Shown piece after piece: positions 20,201-27,972 of a stretch of DNA of 64,000 nucleotides (position 1 is its first letter; every line of letters begins with the position of its first letter). The position numbers and the translations under genes are program-made. Under the pieces are notes generated by a model. That model worked only from the letters and a program-made list of their open reading frames with translations. It ran no database searches and was not told the DNA's origin. Source of the DNA: Leifsonia sp. fls2-241-R2A-40a (lineage in GTDB: Bacteria; Actinomycetota; Actinomycetes; Actinomycetales; Microbacteriaceae); NCBI RefSeq assembly GCF_030209575.1, contig NZ_JARVRS010000001.1, positions 2,852,001-2,916,000 of the forward strand, given 5' to 3'.

Positions 20201-20779
20201 GACCACCCGCTCGCCGGCCTGGAGCTGCCTCTGGCGAAGCTGGCGAGCACCGGGATCGCGGAACTCGTCGGCTCGGAGAGCATCCAGGACGGCGAGACGG
20301 TCACGATCGCGGGGCTGGTGACGAGCGTCCAGCACCGCGTGGCCAAGGCCTCGGGAAACCAGTACGGCATGATCCAGGTCGAGGACTTCGGCGGCGAGCT
20401 CACCGTGATGTTCATGGGCAAGGCGTACCAGGAGTACTCGTCGCAGCTCCAGGGCGATGCGATCGTGGTCGTCCGCGGCCGCGTGAGCATGCGTGACGAC
20501 GGGATGAACCTGCACGCGTTCTCGTTGATGACGCCCGACCTCGGCCAGGCGAACGACGCGGGTCCGCTGATGATCACGATGCCGGACCAGCGCGCGACGA
20601 CCGACACGGTGCTCTCGCTGAGCGAGGTGCTGGCCCGTCATCCCGGCGAGAGCGAGGTGCGTCTACGGCTCGTGAAGGGGCAGGTCGCGCGCGTGTTCGA
20701 GGTGCCGAAGCCGGTGAAGGTGAGTGCCGACCTCTACGGGGAGCTCAAGGGGCTGCTCGGCCCGAACTGCCTGGTCTGA
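17264..20779 (+). CDS. dnaE: DNA polymerase III subunit alpha
   Basis: Replicative DNA polymerase catalytic subunit. 1171 residues, standard for actinobacterial DnaE1. The N-terminal PHP domain begins FVHLHVHSEYSMLDGAAR and retains metal-binding His/Asp residues (ITDHGNMFGA). The polymerase active site PDFDVDFDDRRRGEV is near residue 409, and GVHAAGVIMSSDPL, the helix-hairpin-helix region and the C-terminal OB-fold (about 1000-1080, VTIAGLVTSVQHRV) follow. A -10-like TAGGCT ends 9 nt before the ATG. Downstream, 7 nt separate it from a convergent flavin reductase gene. Confidence 0.98.
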   Translation: MSDSFVHLHVHSEYSMLDGAARVKPLIESAAAQGMPGVAITDHGNMFGAFDFWRTATDAGIKPIIGTEAYLTPGTHRSDKTRIRWGDGGGDDVSGSGAYTHMTLLAATTEGMHNLFRLSSYASMEGYYFKPRMDRDLLTRYSKGIIATTGCPSGEVQTRLRLGQYEAARAAAADYRDIFGKENFFAEIMDHGLGIERRIMTDLIRLAKDLGLPLVATNDLHYTHAEDAKSHAALLCVQSGSTLDDPNRFKFDADEFYLKTPEQMRQLFRDYPEACDNTLAIAERCDVQFDTAANYMPRFPVPAGETEQTWFVKEVEKGLEQRYPGGITPEVRKQADYEIGVISQMGFPGYFLVVADFINWSKRNGIRVGPGRGSGAGSMAAYAMRITDLDPLQHGLIFERFLNPDRVSMPDFDVDFDDRRRGEVIKYVTEKYGSERVAQIVTYGTIKAKQALKDSGRVLGFPFSMGEKLTKAMPPPVMGKDIPLTGIFDKDHPRYKEAVDIRAVVETDPEAKTVFDTALGLENLKRQWGVHAAGVIMSSDPLIDIIPIMKREQDGQIVTQFDYPACESLGLIKMDFLGLRNLTIINDALDNIRDNRGEELVLEELELDDRPAYELLSRGDTLGVFQLDGGPMRSLLRLMKPDNFEDISALIALYRPGPMGANSHTNYALRKNGLQPITPIHPELAEPLAEILSTSYGLIIYQEQVMAIAQKVAGFSLGQADILRRAMGKKKKSELDKQFEGFSQGMVGNGYSMEAVNKLWEILLPFSDYAFNKAHSAAYGVISYWTAYLKAHYPAEYMAALLTSVGDSKDKMALYLNECRRMGIKVLPPDVNESNLYFAAVGEDIRFGMGAVRNVGANVVEGVREARETKGRFESFHDFLNKVPIHAANKRTVESLIKAGAFDTLGHTRRALVEVHEDAVESAVKIKRNEANGDVGFDFDSLWGEDEAAQTQHHIPQRPEWGKRDKLAFEREMLGLYVSDHPLAGLELPLAKLASTGIAELVGSESIQDGETVTIAGLVTSVQHRVAKASGNQYGMIQVEDFGGELTVMFMGKAYQEYSSQLQGDAIVVVRGRVSMRDDGMNLHAFSLMTPDLGQANDAGPLMITMPDQRATTDTVLSLSEVLARHPGESEVRLRLVKGQVARVFEVPKPVKVSADLYGELKGLLGPNCLV

Positions 20780-20786
20780 GCGCGCG

Positions 20787-21317
20787 TCAGACGGCGGTGC
20801 CGGGGCGCCAGTAGGTGCGCTCGTGGTAGACGAGCGGAGCGTCGTCCTCGCCGAGGGCGCCCTCCTCGATCTGCACGATCACGACCGCGCTGTTGTGCAC
20901 CTGCACCCGCTCGATGATGCGGCCGACGATCCAAGCGGTCGTGTCCTTGATGACCGGGAGGCCGTGCGGTCCGCGATACCAGTGGTCGCCGAGGAAGCGC
21001 TGCTGGTTGTCGCCCGACAGCACCTGGGCGACCTCGCGATTGCGCACGCCGAGCGTGTGGATGACCACGCGATCCGTCTCGGCGATCGCCGGCCAGCTCG
21101 ACGCGGACAGCGCCATGTTGAAGGTCGCGAGCGGGGGCACGGCGGCGAGCGACGCGAGTGAGGTCGCCGTGAATCCGACCGGTGTGCCGTCCTCACGCTG
21201 CGCCGTGATGATCGCGACGCCCGCCGCGTGACGGCGGAACGTCTGCCGGAAGGCCGCGAGGTCAGGTGTCGCGTGCGCGAGGGCGCCGTCGGTGGGGTCG
21301 GGGGATGCGCTGTTCAT
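20787..21317 (-). CDS. Flavin reductase-like domain protein
   Basis: 176-residue FMN-binding split-barrel protein of the flavin reductase-like family, which reduces flavin for partner monooxygenases. The core AFRQTFRRHAAGVAIITAQ, GFTATSLASLAAVPPLATFNM and VNSAVVIVQIEEG-like end (actual HNSAVVIVQIEEG) are typical. No partner oxygenase is encoded in the window, so the substrate is unknown. It runs tail to tail with dnaE and shares a 113-nt divergent promoter region with hisD. Confidence 0.85.
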   Translation of the reverse strand: MNSASPDPTDGALAHATPDLAAFRQTFRRHAAGVAIITAQREDGTPVGFTATSLASLAAVPPLATFNMALSASSWPAIAETDRVVIHTLGVRNREVAQVLSGDNQQRFLGDHWYRGPHGLPVIKDTTAWIVGRIIERVQVHNSAVVIVQIEEGALGEDDAPLVYHERTYWRPGTAV

Positions 21318-21430
21318 ACTGTCTGTTACAAGCTCCGATCGGCGGCGACCATTCCACAGGTCCCCTTGGTTTTCACAGGGAGGGACGGCCGCGCTGCCGG
21401 GGATTGCGGGCGGGATAGGCTGGTCGGGTC

Positions 21431-22741
21431 ATGATCCAGACCATCGATCTCCGCGGAATCCAGCCTACTCGCGCCGCCTTCCAGCGCCTCGTGCCCCGAC
21501 CAGTCGTCGACGTGCAGGCGGCGATGTCGGTCGCCGCCGAACTCATCGACGACGTGCGCCATCGCGGTGTCGCGGCGCTGGCGGAGCAGGCCGAGCGTTT
21601 CGACGGTGGTGCGCCGGCATCCGTCCGGGTGCCGCAGGCCGAGATCGCTGCCGCCGTCACCGCCCTCCCGGCTGACGTCCGCGAGGCACTCGAGGAGGCC
21701 ATCGCGCGCGTCCGCGAAGCGACCGCCGCGCAGGTGCCGCCGGCCGCAGAGACCGTGATCCGCCCCGGCGCGACCATCGTGCAGCGCTGGGAGCCGGTCG
21801 AGCGCGCCGGTCTGTACGTGCCGGGCGGCAAGGCGGTGTACCCGTCGAGCGTCGTGATGAACGCGGTTCCCGCGCAGGTCGCCGGGGTCGCGTCGGTCGC
21901 GCTCGTCAGCCCGCCCCAGCGCCAGTTCGGGGGAGCCGTCGATCCGGCGATCCTCGGCGCTGCGGGCCTGCTGGGCATCGACGAGGTCTACGCGATGGGC
22001 GGCGCCGGCGCGATCGGCGCTCTGGCGTACGGCGTCGAGGAGATCGGGCTCGACCCGGTGCAGGTCATCACCGGACCGGGCAACATCTACGTCGCCGCGG
22101 CGAAGCGGGTGGTGCGCGGGCAGACCGGAATCGACTCGGAGGCCGGGACGACGGAGATCCTGGTGATCGCCGACGATTCGGCCGACGCCGGCTACGTCGC
22201 CGCCGACCTGGTCAGCCAGGCGGAGCACGACGAGGCCGCGGCTTCCCTGCTCGTCACCGACAGCCCCGCCTTCGCCGAGCGCGTCGTCACGGAACTGGAC
22301 CGGCTCGCCTCAGCCACCAAGCACGCGGAACGCGTGCGGACGGCCCTCGGCGGGCCGCAGTCCGCCGTCGTCCTGGTCGACGACCTGGAGGCGGCGGCCG
22401 CGTTCAGCAACGCGTACGGGCCCGAGCACCTCGAACTCCAGACGGCCGACCCGCAGGCGCTTCTCGCCTCCATCCGCAACGCCGGCGCGATCTTCCTCGG
22501 GCCGACCTCCCCGGTCAGCCTGGGCGATTACCTAGCCGGGTCGAATCACGTGCTTCCGACCGGCGGCCAGGCGCGGTTCTCCCCGGGCCTGGGCGCCTAC
22601 TCGTTCCTGCGCCCGCAGCAGGTCGTGACCTACGACCGCGACGCACTGCGCGAGGTAGCCGACCGCATCGTCGCGCTCTCGACAGCGGAAGACCTGCCGG
22701 CGCACGGCGAGGCGGTCACCCAGCGGTTCCGCACCAGCTGA
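21431..22741 (+). CDS. hisD: Histidinol dehydrogenase
   Basis: Zn-dependent NAD-linked enzyme for the last two steps of histidine synthesis. 436 residues. Family signature AKRVVRGQTGIDSEAGTTEI (about residues 220-240), YVPGGKAVYPSSVVMNAVPA (about 131-150), SQAEHDEAA with zinc-binding Gln/His, and LPTGGQARF late. The rest of the his operon is not adjacent here. TAGGCT at 21416-21421 ends 9 nt before the ATG and is a candidate -10. Confidence 0.97.
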   Translation: MIQTIDLRGIQPTRAAFQRLVPRPVVDVQAAMSVAAELIDDVRHRGVAALAEQAERFDGGAPASVRVPQAEIAAAVTALPADVREALEEAIARVREATAAQVPPAAETVIRPGATIVQRWEPVERAGLYVPGGKAVYPSSVVMNAVPAQVAGVASVALVSPPQRQFGGAVDPAILGAAGLLGIDEVYAMGGAGAIGALAYGVEEIGLDPVQVITGPGNIYVAAAKRVVRGQTGIDSEAGTTEILVIADDSADAGYVAADLVSQAEHDEAAASLLVTDSPAFAERVVTELDRLASATKHAERVRTALGGPQSAVVLVDDLEAAAAFSNAYGPEHLELQTADPQALLASIRNAGAIFLGPTSPVSLGDYLAGSNHVLPTGGQARFSPGLGAYSFLRPQQVVTYDRDALREVADRIVALSTAEDLPAHGEAVTQRFRTS

Positions 22742-22745
22742 GCGA

Positions 22746-22751
22746 TAGAAT
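22746..22751 (+). promoter_or_regulatory. Likely leaderless -10 (TAGAAT) of nrdR
   Basis: TAGAAT, close to the TATAAT consensus, ends 6 nt before the nrdR ATG at 22758, which places the transcription start at the start codon. It overlaps nothing else, lying in the 16-nt gap after hisD. Confidence 0.5.
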
Positions 22752-22757
22752 CCCTTC

Positions 22758-23228
22758 ATGTTCTGCCCCTTCTGCCGCCACCCGGACTCCCGTGTCATCG
22801 ACTCGCGGACGAGCGACGACGGACTCTCCATCCGCCGTCGCCGGCAGTGCCCGCAGTGCGGCCGGCGCTTCTCCACGACCGAGACGGCCAGCCTCAGCGT
22901 GATCAAGCGCAGCGGCGTGGCCGAACCGTTCAGTCGCGAGAAGATCGTGCTCGGCGTCCGCAAGGCGTGCCAGGGCCGACCGGTGACCGACTCCGACCTC
23001 GCCGTCCTGGCGCAGAAGGTCGAGGAGACCATCCGCTCCACTGGCGCGTCGCAGATCGAGGCGAACGACATCGGGCTCGCGATCCTGCCCGAGCTGCGCG
23101 AGCTCGACGAGGTGGCGTACCTGCGCTTCGCGAGCGTGTACCAGGGCTTCGACTCGCTCGACGACTTCGAGGCGGCCATCCGGTCGCTGCGGCTGGCGCA
23201 CCAGCCGGAGCCGGTCGAGGCCAAATAG
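22758..23228 (+). CDS. nrdR: Transcriptional repressor NrdR
   Basis: ATP/dATP-sensing repressor of ribonucleotide reductase genes. 156 residues. The zinc ribbon [15 protein letters not shown]...CPQCGRRF occupies residues 3-34 and the ATP-cone domain about 49-140 ([24 protein letters not shown]). No nrd genes or obvious NrdR boxes were seen in the window. It is followed by pyrD after 53 nt. Confidence 0.96.
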   Translation: MFCPFCRHPDSRVIDSRTSDDGLSIRRRRQCPQCGRRFSTTETASLSVIKRSGVAEPFSREKIVLGVRKACQGRPVTDSDLAVLAQKVEETIRSTGASQIEANDIGLAILPELRELDEVAYLRFASVYQGFDSLDDFEAAIRSLRLAHQPEPVEAK

Positions 23229-23281
23229 CCGACCCGGTCGCGGCGGCTCCCGGCTCCAGCGCGCGGTATTCTCATAGCGGC

Positions 23282-24325
23282 ATGTATCGCGCACTCTTCG
23301 ACCTCGTCCTGTCCCGCCTCGACCCCGAGCGGGCGCATCACCTCGCGTTCGTGGTGATCCGCGCCCTCCCGGCCGTCGGCCTCGGCGGTGTCGCGCGGCG
23401 CTTCACCGCGCCCGATCCGTCGTTGGCCGTGGAGGCGCTGGGGCTGCGGTTCGACTCGCCGTTCGGTGTCGCCGCCGGCTTCGACAAGGACGGCGAGGGA
23501 GTGCTCGGTCTGGGTGCGCTCGGCTTCGGCCACGTCGAGGTGGGCACCCTCACCGCCCGTCCGCAGCCGGGCAACGAGAAGCCGCGCCTGTTCCGGCTCA
23601 TCCCCGACCGTGCCGTCATCAATCGGATGGGCTTCAACAACCACGGTGCGGGTCCCGCCGCCGACCGGCTGCTGCGCGTCCGGCGTGCCCGCACGCGTCC
23701 CGTGCTCGGTGTCAACATCGGCAAGTCCCGCGTCGTCGCGGTCGAGGATGCCACGGCCGACTACCTGACGAGCGCCCGCGCCCTGGCCCCGGTCGCCGAC
23801 TACCTGGTCGTCAACGTCAGCTCGCCCAACACGCCGGGCCTGCGTGGACTGCAGGAGCTCGAACTGCTGGCTCCGCTCCTGACCGCGGTCAAAGAGGTCG
23901 CGGGGGAGACGCCTCTGCTGGTCAAGATCGCGCCGGACCTCACCGACGACCAGGTGGAGCGCATCGCGCGGCTCGCGGTCGAACTGGGGCTGGCGGGCAT
24001 CATCGCCACGAACACCACCATCGCGCGCGACGGTCTGCGCACCGATCCGGCCGTCGTCGAGGCGGCCGGTGCGGGCGGACTGAGCGGCGCGCCGCTCGCC
24101 GCGCGCTCGCTCGAGGTGCTGCGGCTGATCCGCGCCGTCGTCCCCGCCGAACTGTGCGTCATCTCCGTCGGCGGCGTCGAGACGGCCGAGGACGTGCAGG
24201 AGCGTCTGGATGCGGGCGCGACGCTCGTCCAGGGCTACACGGCGTTCCTCTACCGCGGTCCGCTGTGGGCCCGGCAGATCAACCGGGGGCTGCTACGCCT
24301 CCGGCGTGCCCTGGTGGAAGCGTAG
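23282..24325 (+). CDS. pyrD: Dihydroorotate dehydrogenase, class 2 (quinone)
   Basis: Membrane-associated FMN enzyme that oxidises dihydroorotate to orotate with quinone. 347 residues. The N-terminal helix (MYRALFDLVLSRLDPERAHHLAF) for membrane attachment, then GVAAGFDKDGEGVLGLGALGFGHVEVGTLT, NRMGFNNHGA, NVSSPNTPGLRGLQ (the catalytic Ser of class 2 enzymes) and the C-terminal ISVGGVETAEDVQERLDAGA. TATTCT ends 9 nt before the ATG. The 3' end overlaps the convergent RNase HI gene by 33 nt. Confidence 0.96.
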   Translation: MYRALFDLVLSRLDPERAHHLAFVVIRALPAVGLGGVARRFTAPDPSLAVEALGLRFDSPFGVAAGFDKDGEGVLGLGALGFGHVEVGTLTARPQPGNEKPRLFRLIPDRAVINRMGFNNHGAGPAADRLLRVRRARTRPVLGVNIGKSRVVAVEDATADYLTSARALAPVADYLVVNVSSPNTPGLRGLQELELLAPLLTAVKEVAGETPLLVKIAPDLTDDQVERIARLAVELGLAGIIATNTTIARDGLRTDPAVVEAAGAGGLSGAPLAARSLEVLRLIRAVVPAELCVISVGGVETAEDVQERLDAGATLVQGYTAFLYRGPLWARQINRGLLRLRRALVEA

Positions 24326-25240
24326 GCGCCAGCGCCCGGAGCTGCGCACCCAGAGCGAGCTGCGCAGGGTCGCGCCCCGCGCGTCCATCGTCCGAGCGGT
24401 GAGCAGCAGGGTCTCGGGAGCGACGCGGTCGACGGCGAGCACTTCGAGGTCGGCGGCCGACGAGTTCTCGTCGCCGAGTTCGGAGACCAGCGCATCCCGG
24501 CCCCAGAGCCGGCCGGAACGACCGATCTCCTCGAAGGACGGATGCAGCAGCTCGGCCAGCCGGGAGGCGTCGGAACGCACCGCGGGCTCGAGCAGTTCGC
24601 GTTCCAGCCGCGCGACGGCCTCCTCGTCGGTCTCCTCGGGCGGCAGTGCGTCGAAGAGATCGAACTCGAGAGCCGCATCGTCGGTGGCGGGTGCGTCGGT
24701 GGCGGGTGCGGCGGCGGCGAGGGACGGCGCGGCGGCCGCCGGCGACGGCTCGCTCGCCGGTGCGAGCTCGGGTGCGCGTCCACCCCATCCTGGGCCGATC
24801 GGGATCGGATCGCCCTTCTGGTACGCGGTCGCCACCGCTCGGGCGCGCTCGTCGGCGGCTTCGTTCAGGTCGTGGCCGGCGTGGCCCTTGACCCACTCGA
24901 ATGCGTAGCGGCGGCCCTGGAGGGCGCGGTCGAGGCGTTCGAGCAGCTCGCGGTTGAGCACCGGCGCGCCGTCGGCCTTGCGCCAGCCCTTCCGCTTCCA
25001 GCCCGGCATCCACTTGGTGACCGCGTTGATGACGTACTGGCTGTCGCAGATGATGTGGAGGTCGTCGTCCAGGTGGGCGGTCGCCTCCAGGAGGTCGATG
25101 ACGGCCATGAGCTCGCCCTGGTTGTTGGTGCCGTGCGGCCAGCCGCCGGCGGACCAGTGCGCGTCGTCCGCATACCAGGCCCAGCCGGCCGGGCCGGGGT
25201 TACCGAGGGCGGAGCCGTCCGCCGCCGCGACGATCGCCAC
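24293..25240 (-). CDS. rnhA: Ribonuclease HI fused to a C-terminal NTF2-like (DUF4440-type) domain
   Basis: 315 residues. The N-terminal RNase HI domain (1-140) has the catalytic set in AADGSALGNPGP (Asp), NNQGELMAV (Glu), ICDSQYVINAV (Asp) and HDLNEAADERA (Asp), plus the WVKGHAG motif. It should cleave RNA in RNA-DNA hybrids. An Ala/Pro linker (about 155-195) joins a C-terminal domain (about 200-315, LERELLEPAVRSDASRLAELLHPSFEEIGRSGRLWGRDAL) that resembles SnoaL/DUF4440 NTF2-like folds. The role of that domain is unknown. GTG start, one base after the stop of the DUF3043 gene. Confidence 0.9.
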   Translation of the reverse strand: MAIVAAADGSALGNPGPAGWAWYADDAHWSAGGWPHGTNNQGELMAVIDLLEATAHLDDDLHIICDSQYVINAVTKWMPGWKRKGWRKADGAPVLNRELLERLDRALQGRRYAFEWVKGHAGHDLNEAADERARAVATAYQKGDPIPIGPGWGGRAPELAPASEPSPAAAAPSLAAAAPATDAPATDDAALEFDLFDALPPEETDEEAVARLERELLEPAVRSDASRLAELLHPSFEEIGRSGRLWGRDALVSELGDENSSAADLEVLAVDRVAPETLLLTARTMDARGATLRSSLWVRSSGRWRLRFHQGTPEA

Positions 25241-25241
25241 G

Positions 25242-25838
25242 TCAGCTGGGGAACTGGCCGCGCTTGACCTGCGGCTTCGGCAGGCGCATGACCCGCAGCT
25301 GCAGCGCGCGCATGGCGCCGTACCAGCGCAGGCCGCGCTCGATCTTCGACTTGCCGAACTTGTCGCCGATGCGCCGCTGGATCAGGAAGCCCAGCACGAT
25401 GCAGTCGATGACGGCGATGAGGAAGAAGCCCCACAGCGCGAACAGGCCGTACACCTGCATCGCGGGCCAGGGCAGGAAGGTGAGGACGATGACGATGAGC
25501 ATCACCGGGATAAGGAACTCGCCGATCGAGAAGCGGGCGTCCACGTAGTCGCGCACGTACCGGCGCTGGGGTCCGCGGTCTCGCGCGGTCAGGTAGCGGT
25601 CATCGCCGGCGGCCATGCCGATGCGGGCCTTCTCGCGCGCCTCCGACTGCTTCTGCCGGGCGACGCGGGCCGCCTCCTTGCGGTCGGTCGGGACCAGCGG
25701 TCGCTTGCGTGCGGCCTCCTGCTGGCGGCGGCTCGGCGTCGGGGCGCCCTTGCCCTGCCGCAGCCGTTCTGCCGTCTCTTCGGGGGTCTCCGGCGCGGGC
25801 GTGTCCGCCTCGCTCGCCGCGTTCTGTCGTTTCGCCAA
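25242..25838 (-). CDS. DUF3043 family membrane protein
   Basis: 198 residues. A charged N-terminal half (about 1-100, Lys/Arg/Ala-rich) with the family motif GAPTPSRRQQEAARKRPLVP precedes RRYVRDYVDARFSIGEFLIPVMLIVIVL, two transmembrane segments (about 108-128 and 133-155) and a basic C-terminal tail. The family is actinobacterial and of unknown function. The best start is TTG at 25838. It is the first gene of a two-gene minus-strand unit with the RNase HI fusion and is divergent from the M20 dipeptidase. Confidence 0.85.
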   Translation of the reverse strand: MAKRQNAASEADTPAPETPEETAERLRQGKGAPTPSRRQQEAARKRPLVPTDRKEAARVARQKQSEAREKARIGMAAGDDRYLTARDRGPQRRYVRDYVDARFSIGEFLIPVMLIVIVLTFLPWPAMQVYGLFALWGFFLIAVIDCIVLGFLIQRRIGDKFGKSKIERGLRWYGAMRALQLRVMRLPKPQVKRGQFPS

Positions 25839-25866
25839 CTTCGAGCCTTCGGTTGTGGGGTCCGTT

Positions 25867-25872
25867 TAAGAT
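25867..25872 (+). promoter_or_regulatory. Possible leaderless -10 (TAAGAT) of the M20 dipeptidase gene
   Basis: TAAGAT ends 7 nt before ATG 25880, in the 41-nt divergent gap with the DUF3043 gene. No Shine-Dalgarno sequence fits in the remaining space. Confidence 0.42.
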
Positions 25873-25879
25873 TACCCGC

Positions 25880-27379
25880 ATGACAGACAGCCAGCAGACC
25901 CCAGTTCCGTCCGCCACCGGTTCCGCCGCCCAGAACGCGCCGGAGGGCGCTGCGGGGGAGGGCGCGACGGGAGGCGGCACGACGGGAGGCGGCGCCGAGG
26001 ACCGCGTCCGCACCGCGGTCCAGGCGGGACTGCCGTCGGCGATCGCCGATCTCTCGCAGCTCGTCCGCATCCCGTCGGTGTCGTGGTCCGCGTTCGACCC
26101 GGAGAACGTGCGCCGGAGCGCCGACGCGGTGGCCGGGCTCCTCACCGACACCGGCATGTTCGATCGGGTCGAGGTCAAGCAGGCGCCGATCGGGGAGGGC
26201 GAGACGCTCGGACAGCCGGCCGTGCTCGCGACGCGGGCCGCCCGCAACGGCCGTCCGACCGTCCTGCTCTACGCGCACCACGACGTGCAGCCGCAGGGCG
26301 ACGAGGCGAACTGGGACACCTCCCCGTTCGAGCCGACCGTGCGCGGCGACCGCCTCTACGGGCGCGGCGCTGCGGACGACAAGGCGGGAGTGATGACCCA
26401 CGTCGCGACGGTCCGCACCCTGCGCGAGGTGTTCGGGGACGACCTCGAGGTCGGCCTCGCCGTCTTCATCGAAGGGGAGGAGGAGTTCGGCTCGCGGTCG
26501 TTCGCGAACTTCCTGGAGCAGAACAAGGAGGCCCTCGCCGCCGACGTCATCGTCGTGGCCGACTCCGACAACGTCGACGTCGACACGCCCGCGCTCACGG
26601 TCTCGCTGCGCGGCAACGTCACCTTCCGGTTGACCGTCTCCACCCTCGAGCACGCCTCGCACTCGGGAATGTACGGAGGCGCCGCGCCGGATGCCATGCT
26701 CGCCCTGTTCAAGGTCGTCGCCACCCTGCACGACGCGGACGGCGCCGTCGCGGTCGACGGCCTCTCCTCGTACACCGATGCGCCCGAGCCGCCGGCGTTC
26801 TCCGAGGAGCAGCTGGCGGAGGACGCCGCCTTCCTCCCCGGCGTGACGAGCGTCGGACGGGGACCCATCCTGTCCCGGATGTGGTCCCAGCCGACCATCA
26901 CGGTCACGGGCATCGACGCGCCCAGCGTCGCCAACGCATCCAACACGCTGCTGCCCAGCGTCGCGGTGCGGATCAGCTCCCGCGTCGCGCCCGGACAGCC
27001 GGCCCGCGAGGCCTACGCGGCGCTCGAGAAGCACCTCCGGGAGCACGCTCCGTTCGGGGCGCACATCGCGATCGACGACGTCGACCTCGGTGACCCGTTC
27101 CTCGTCGACACCGCCGGCTGGGCTGCGACCGAGGCGAAGCGCGCGATGACGGACGCCTGGGGCGCCGAGGCGGTCGAGACCGGTATCGGCGGGTCCATCC
27201 CGTTCATCGCGGACCTGGTGCGCGAGTTCCCGGACGCGCAGATCCTGGTGACCGGCGTGGAGGACCCGGACACGCGTGCGCACAGCCCGAACGAGTCGCT
27301 CCACCTGGGCGTTTTCAAGCGGGCGATCCTCACCGAGGCGCTGCTGCTGGCGCGGCTCAACGAGCGCACCGCATCCTGA
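25880..27379 (+). CDS. M20 family dipeptidase/metallopeptidase
   Basis: Cytoplasmic dinuclear zinc peptidase of the M20 family (ArgE/DapE/carnosinase-like). 499 residues. After a Gly/Ala-rich N-terminal stretch of about 35 residues comes the metal site with YAHHDVQPQGD (His), GRGAADDKAGV (bridging Asp), IEGEEEFGS (catalytic and metal Glu) and DSDN. The dimerisation domain is inserted in the middle, and a late His follows in the NESLHLG motif. Substrate unknown; the family usually acts on dipeptides. It is an isolated gene, probably transcribed from its own promoter. Confidence 0.92.
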   Translation: MTDSQQTPVPSATGSAAQNAPEGAAGEGATGGGTTGGGAEDRVRTAVQAGLPSAIADLSQLVRIPSVSWSAFDPENVRRSADAVAGLLTDTGMFDRVEVKQAPIGEGETLGQPAVLATRAARNGRPTVLLYAHHDVQPQGDEANWDTSPFEPTVRGDRLYGRGAADDKAGVMTHVATVRTLREVFGDDLEVGLAVFIEGEEEFGSRSFANFLEQNKEALAADVIVVADSDNVDVDTPALTVSLRGNVTFRLTVSTLEHASHSGMYGGAAPDAMLALFKVVATLHDADGAVAVDGLSSYTDAPEPPAFSEEQLAEDAAFLPGVTSVGRGPILSRMWSQPTITVTGIDAPSVANASNTLLPSVAVRISSRVAPGQPAREAYAALEKHLREHAPFGAHIAIDDVDLGDPFLVDTAGWAATEAKRAMTDAWGAEAVETGIGGSIPFIADLVREFPDAQILVTGVEDPDTRAHSPNESLHLGVFKRAILTEALLLARLNERTAS

Positions 27380-27389
27380 GCAGTTCGCC

Positions 27390-27415
27390 CGCTCTCCCGA
27401 ATTCGCAGGAGAGCG
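27390..27415 (+). terminator. Hairpin after the M20 dipeptidase
   Basis: CGCTCTCC (27390-27397) pairs with GGAGAGCG (27408-27415) around a 10-nt loop, 10 nt after the stop codon. There is no T-run. It may be a terminator, or part of the erpA promoter region, because TAGAAT begins 3 nt later. Confidence 0.45.
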
Positions 27416-27418
27416 ACG

Positions 27419-27424
27419 TAGAAT
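27419..27424 (+). promoter_or_regulatory. Candidate -10 (TAGAAT) of the IscA-type gene
   Basis: TAGAAT lies 49 nt before the ATG at 27474, leaving an untranslated leader of about 40 nt that contains the ribosome site GTGAGGAG. No convincing -35 is seen because the spacer region overlaps the preceding hairpin. Confidence 0.45.
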
Positions 27425-27473
27425 CGACGCAGATTTCGTTCCGAAGCCTGAACCATCCCTTGTGAGGAGTCCT

Positions 27474-27830
27474 ATGACCGACACAACGCTGACCGCGACC
27501 AAGGCCCACGGAGTCGGCCTCACCGACACCGCGGCATTCAAGGTCAAGAGCCTGCTCGAGCAGGAGGGCCGCGACGACCTGCGTCTGCGCGTCGCCGTCC
27601 AGCCCGGTGGATGCTCGGGTCTGATCTACCAGCTGTACTTCGACGAGCGGATGCTCGACGGAGACGCGACCGTCGATTTCGACGGGGTGGAGGTCATCGT
27701 CGACAAGATGAGCGTGCCGTATCTCGACGGCGCGACCATCGACTTCGAGGACACGATCCAGAAGCAGGGCTTCACGATCGACAACCCGAACGCGACCGGT
27801 TCGTGCGCCTGTGGAGACTCGTTCCACTAG
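27474..27830 (+). CDS. erpA: Iron-sulfur cluster insertion protein, IscA/ErpA (A-type) family
   Basis: 118-residue A-type Fe-S carrier. The three conserved cysteines are present: GGCSGLIYQL near residue 44 and the C-terminal SCACGD (C-x-C). The family passes clusters to apoproteins; placement just before cytochrome oxidase genes and strongly terminated on its own is typical of actinobacteria. ATG 27474 follows the Shine-Dalgarno GAGGAG. The specific assignment to ErpA rather than another A-type protein is by convention. Confidence 0.9.
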   Translation: MTDTTLTATKAHGVGLTDTAAFKVKSLLEQEGRDDLRLRVAVQPGGCSGLIYQLYFDERMLDGDATVDFDGVEVIVDKMSVPYLDGATIDFEDTIQKQGFTIDNPNATGSCACGDSFH

Positions 27831-27855
27831 GTCGCATAGCACACGAGAACACACT

Positions 27856-27883
27856 GGGCCGCCCTCCACAGGGCGGCCCTTTT
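27856..27883 (+). terminator. Intrinsic terminator after erpA
   Basis: GGGCCGCCCT pairs perfectly with AGGGCGGCCC around a 4-nt loop and is followed by TTTTG. It is the most canonical rho-independent terminator in the window and lies 26 nt after the stop. Confidence 0.88.
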
Positions 27884-27928
27884 GTTCTGATCCGGGTGTC
27901 GGTCGGAGTAGGGTAGAGACAGCCACAT

Positions 27929-27947
27929 ACAGTTTCATGTGAACTGT
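27929..27947. promoter_or_regulatory. Inverted repeat upstream of ctaC
   Basis: ACAGTT-N7-AACTGT, a perfect 6-bp dyad, is centred about 35 nt before the ctaC GTG. Candidate -10 sequences (TAGGGT/TAGAGA, 27909-27919) lie just upstream, so a protein bound here would sit over the transcription start. The regulator is unknown. Confidence 0.4.
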
Positions 27948-27972
27948 CCAGTAGTCACTCGAAAGGTCACCG

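Noticed and set aside
17036-20641. A 1201-codon open frame antisense to dnaE
   Set aside because: Mirror of GC-rich dnaE codons. The composition is abnormal (Val/Arg/Asp/His-rich) and the plus-strand protein is a complete DNA polymerase.
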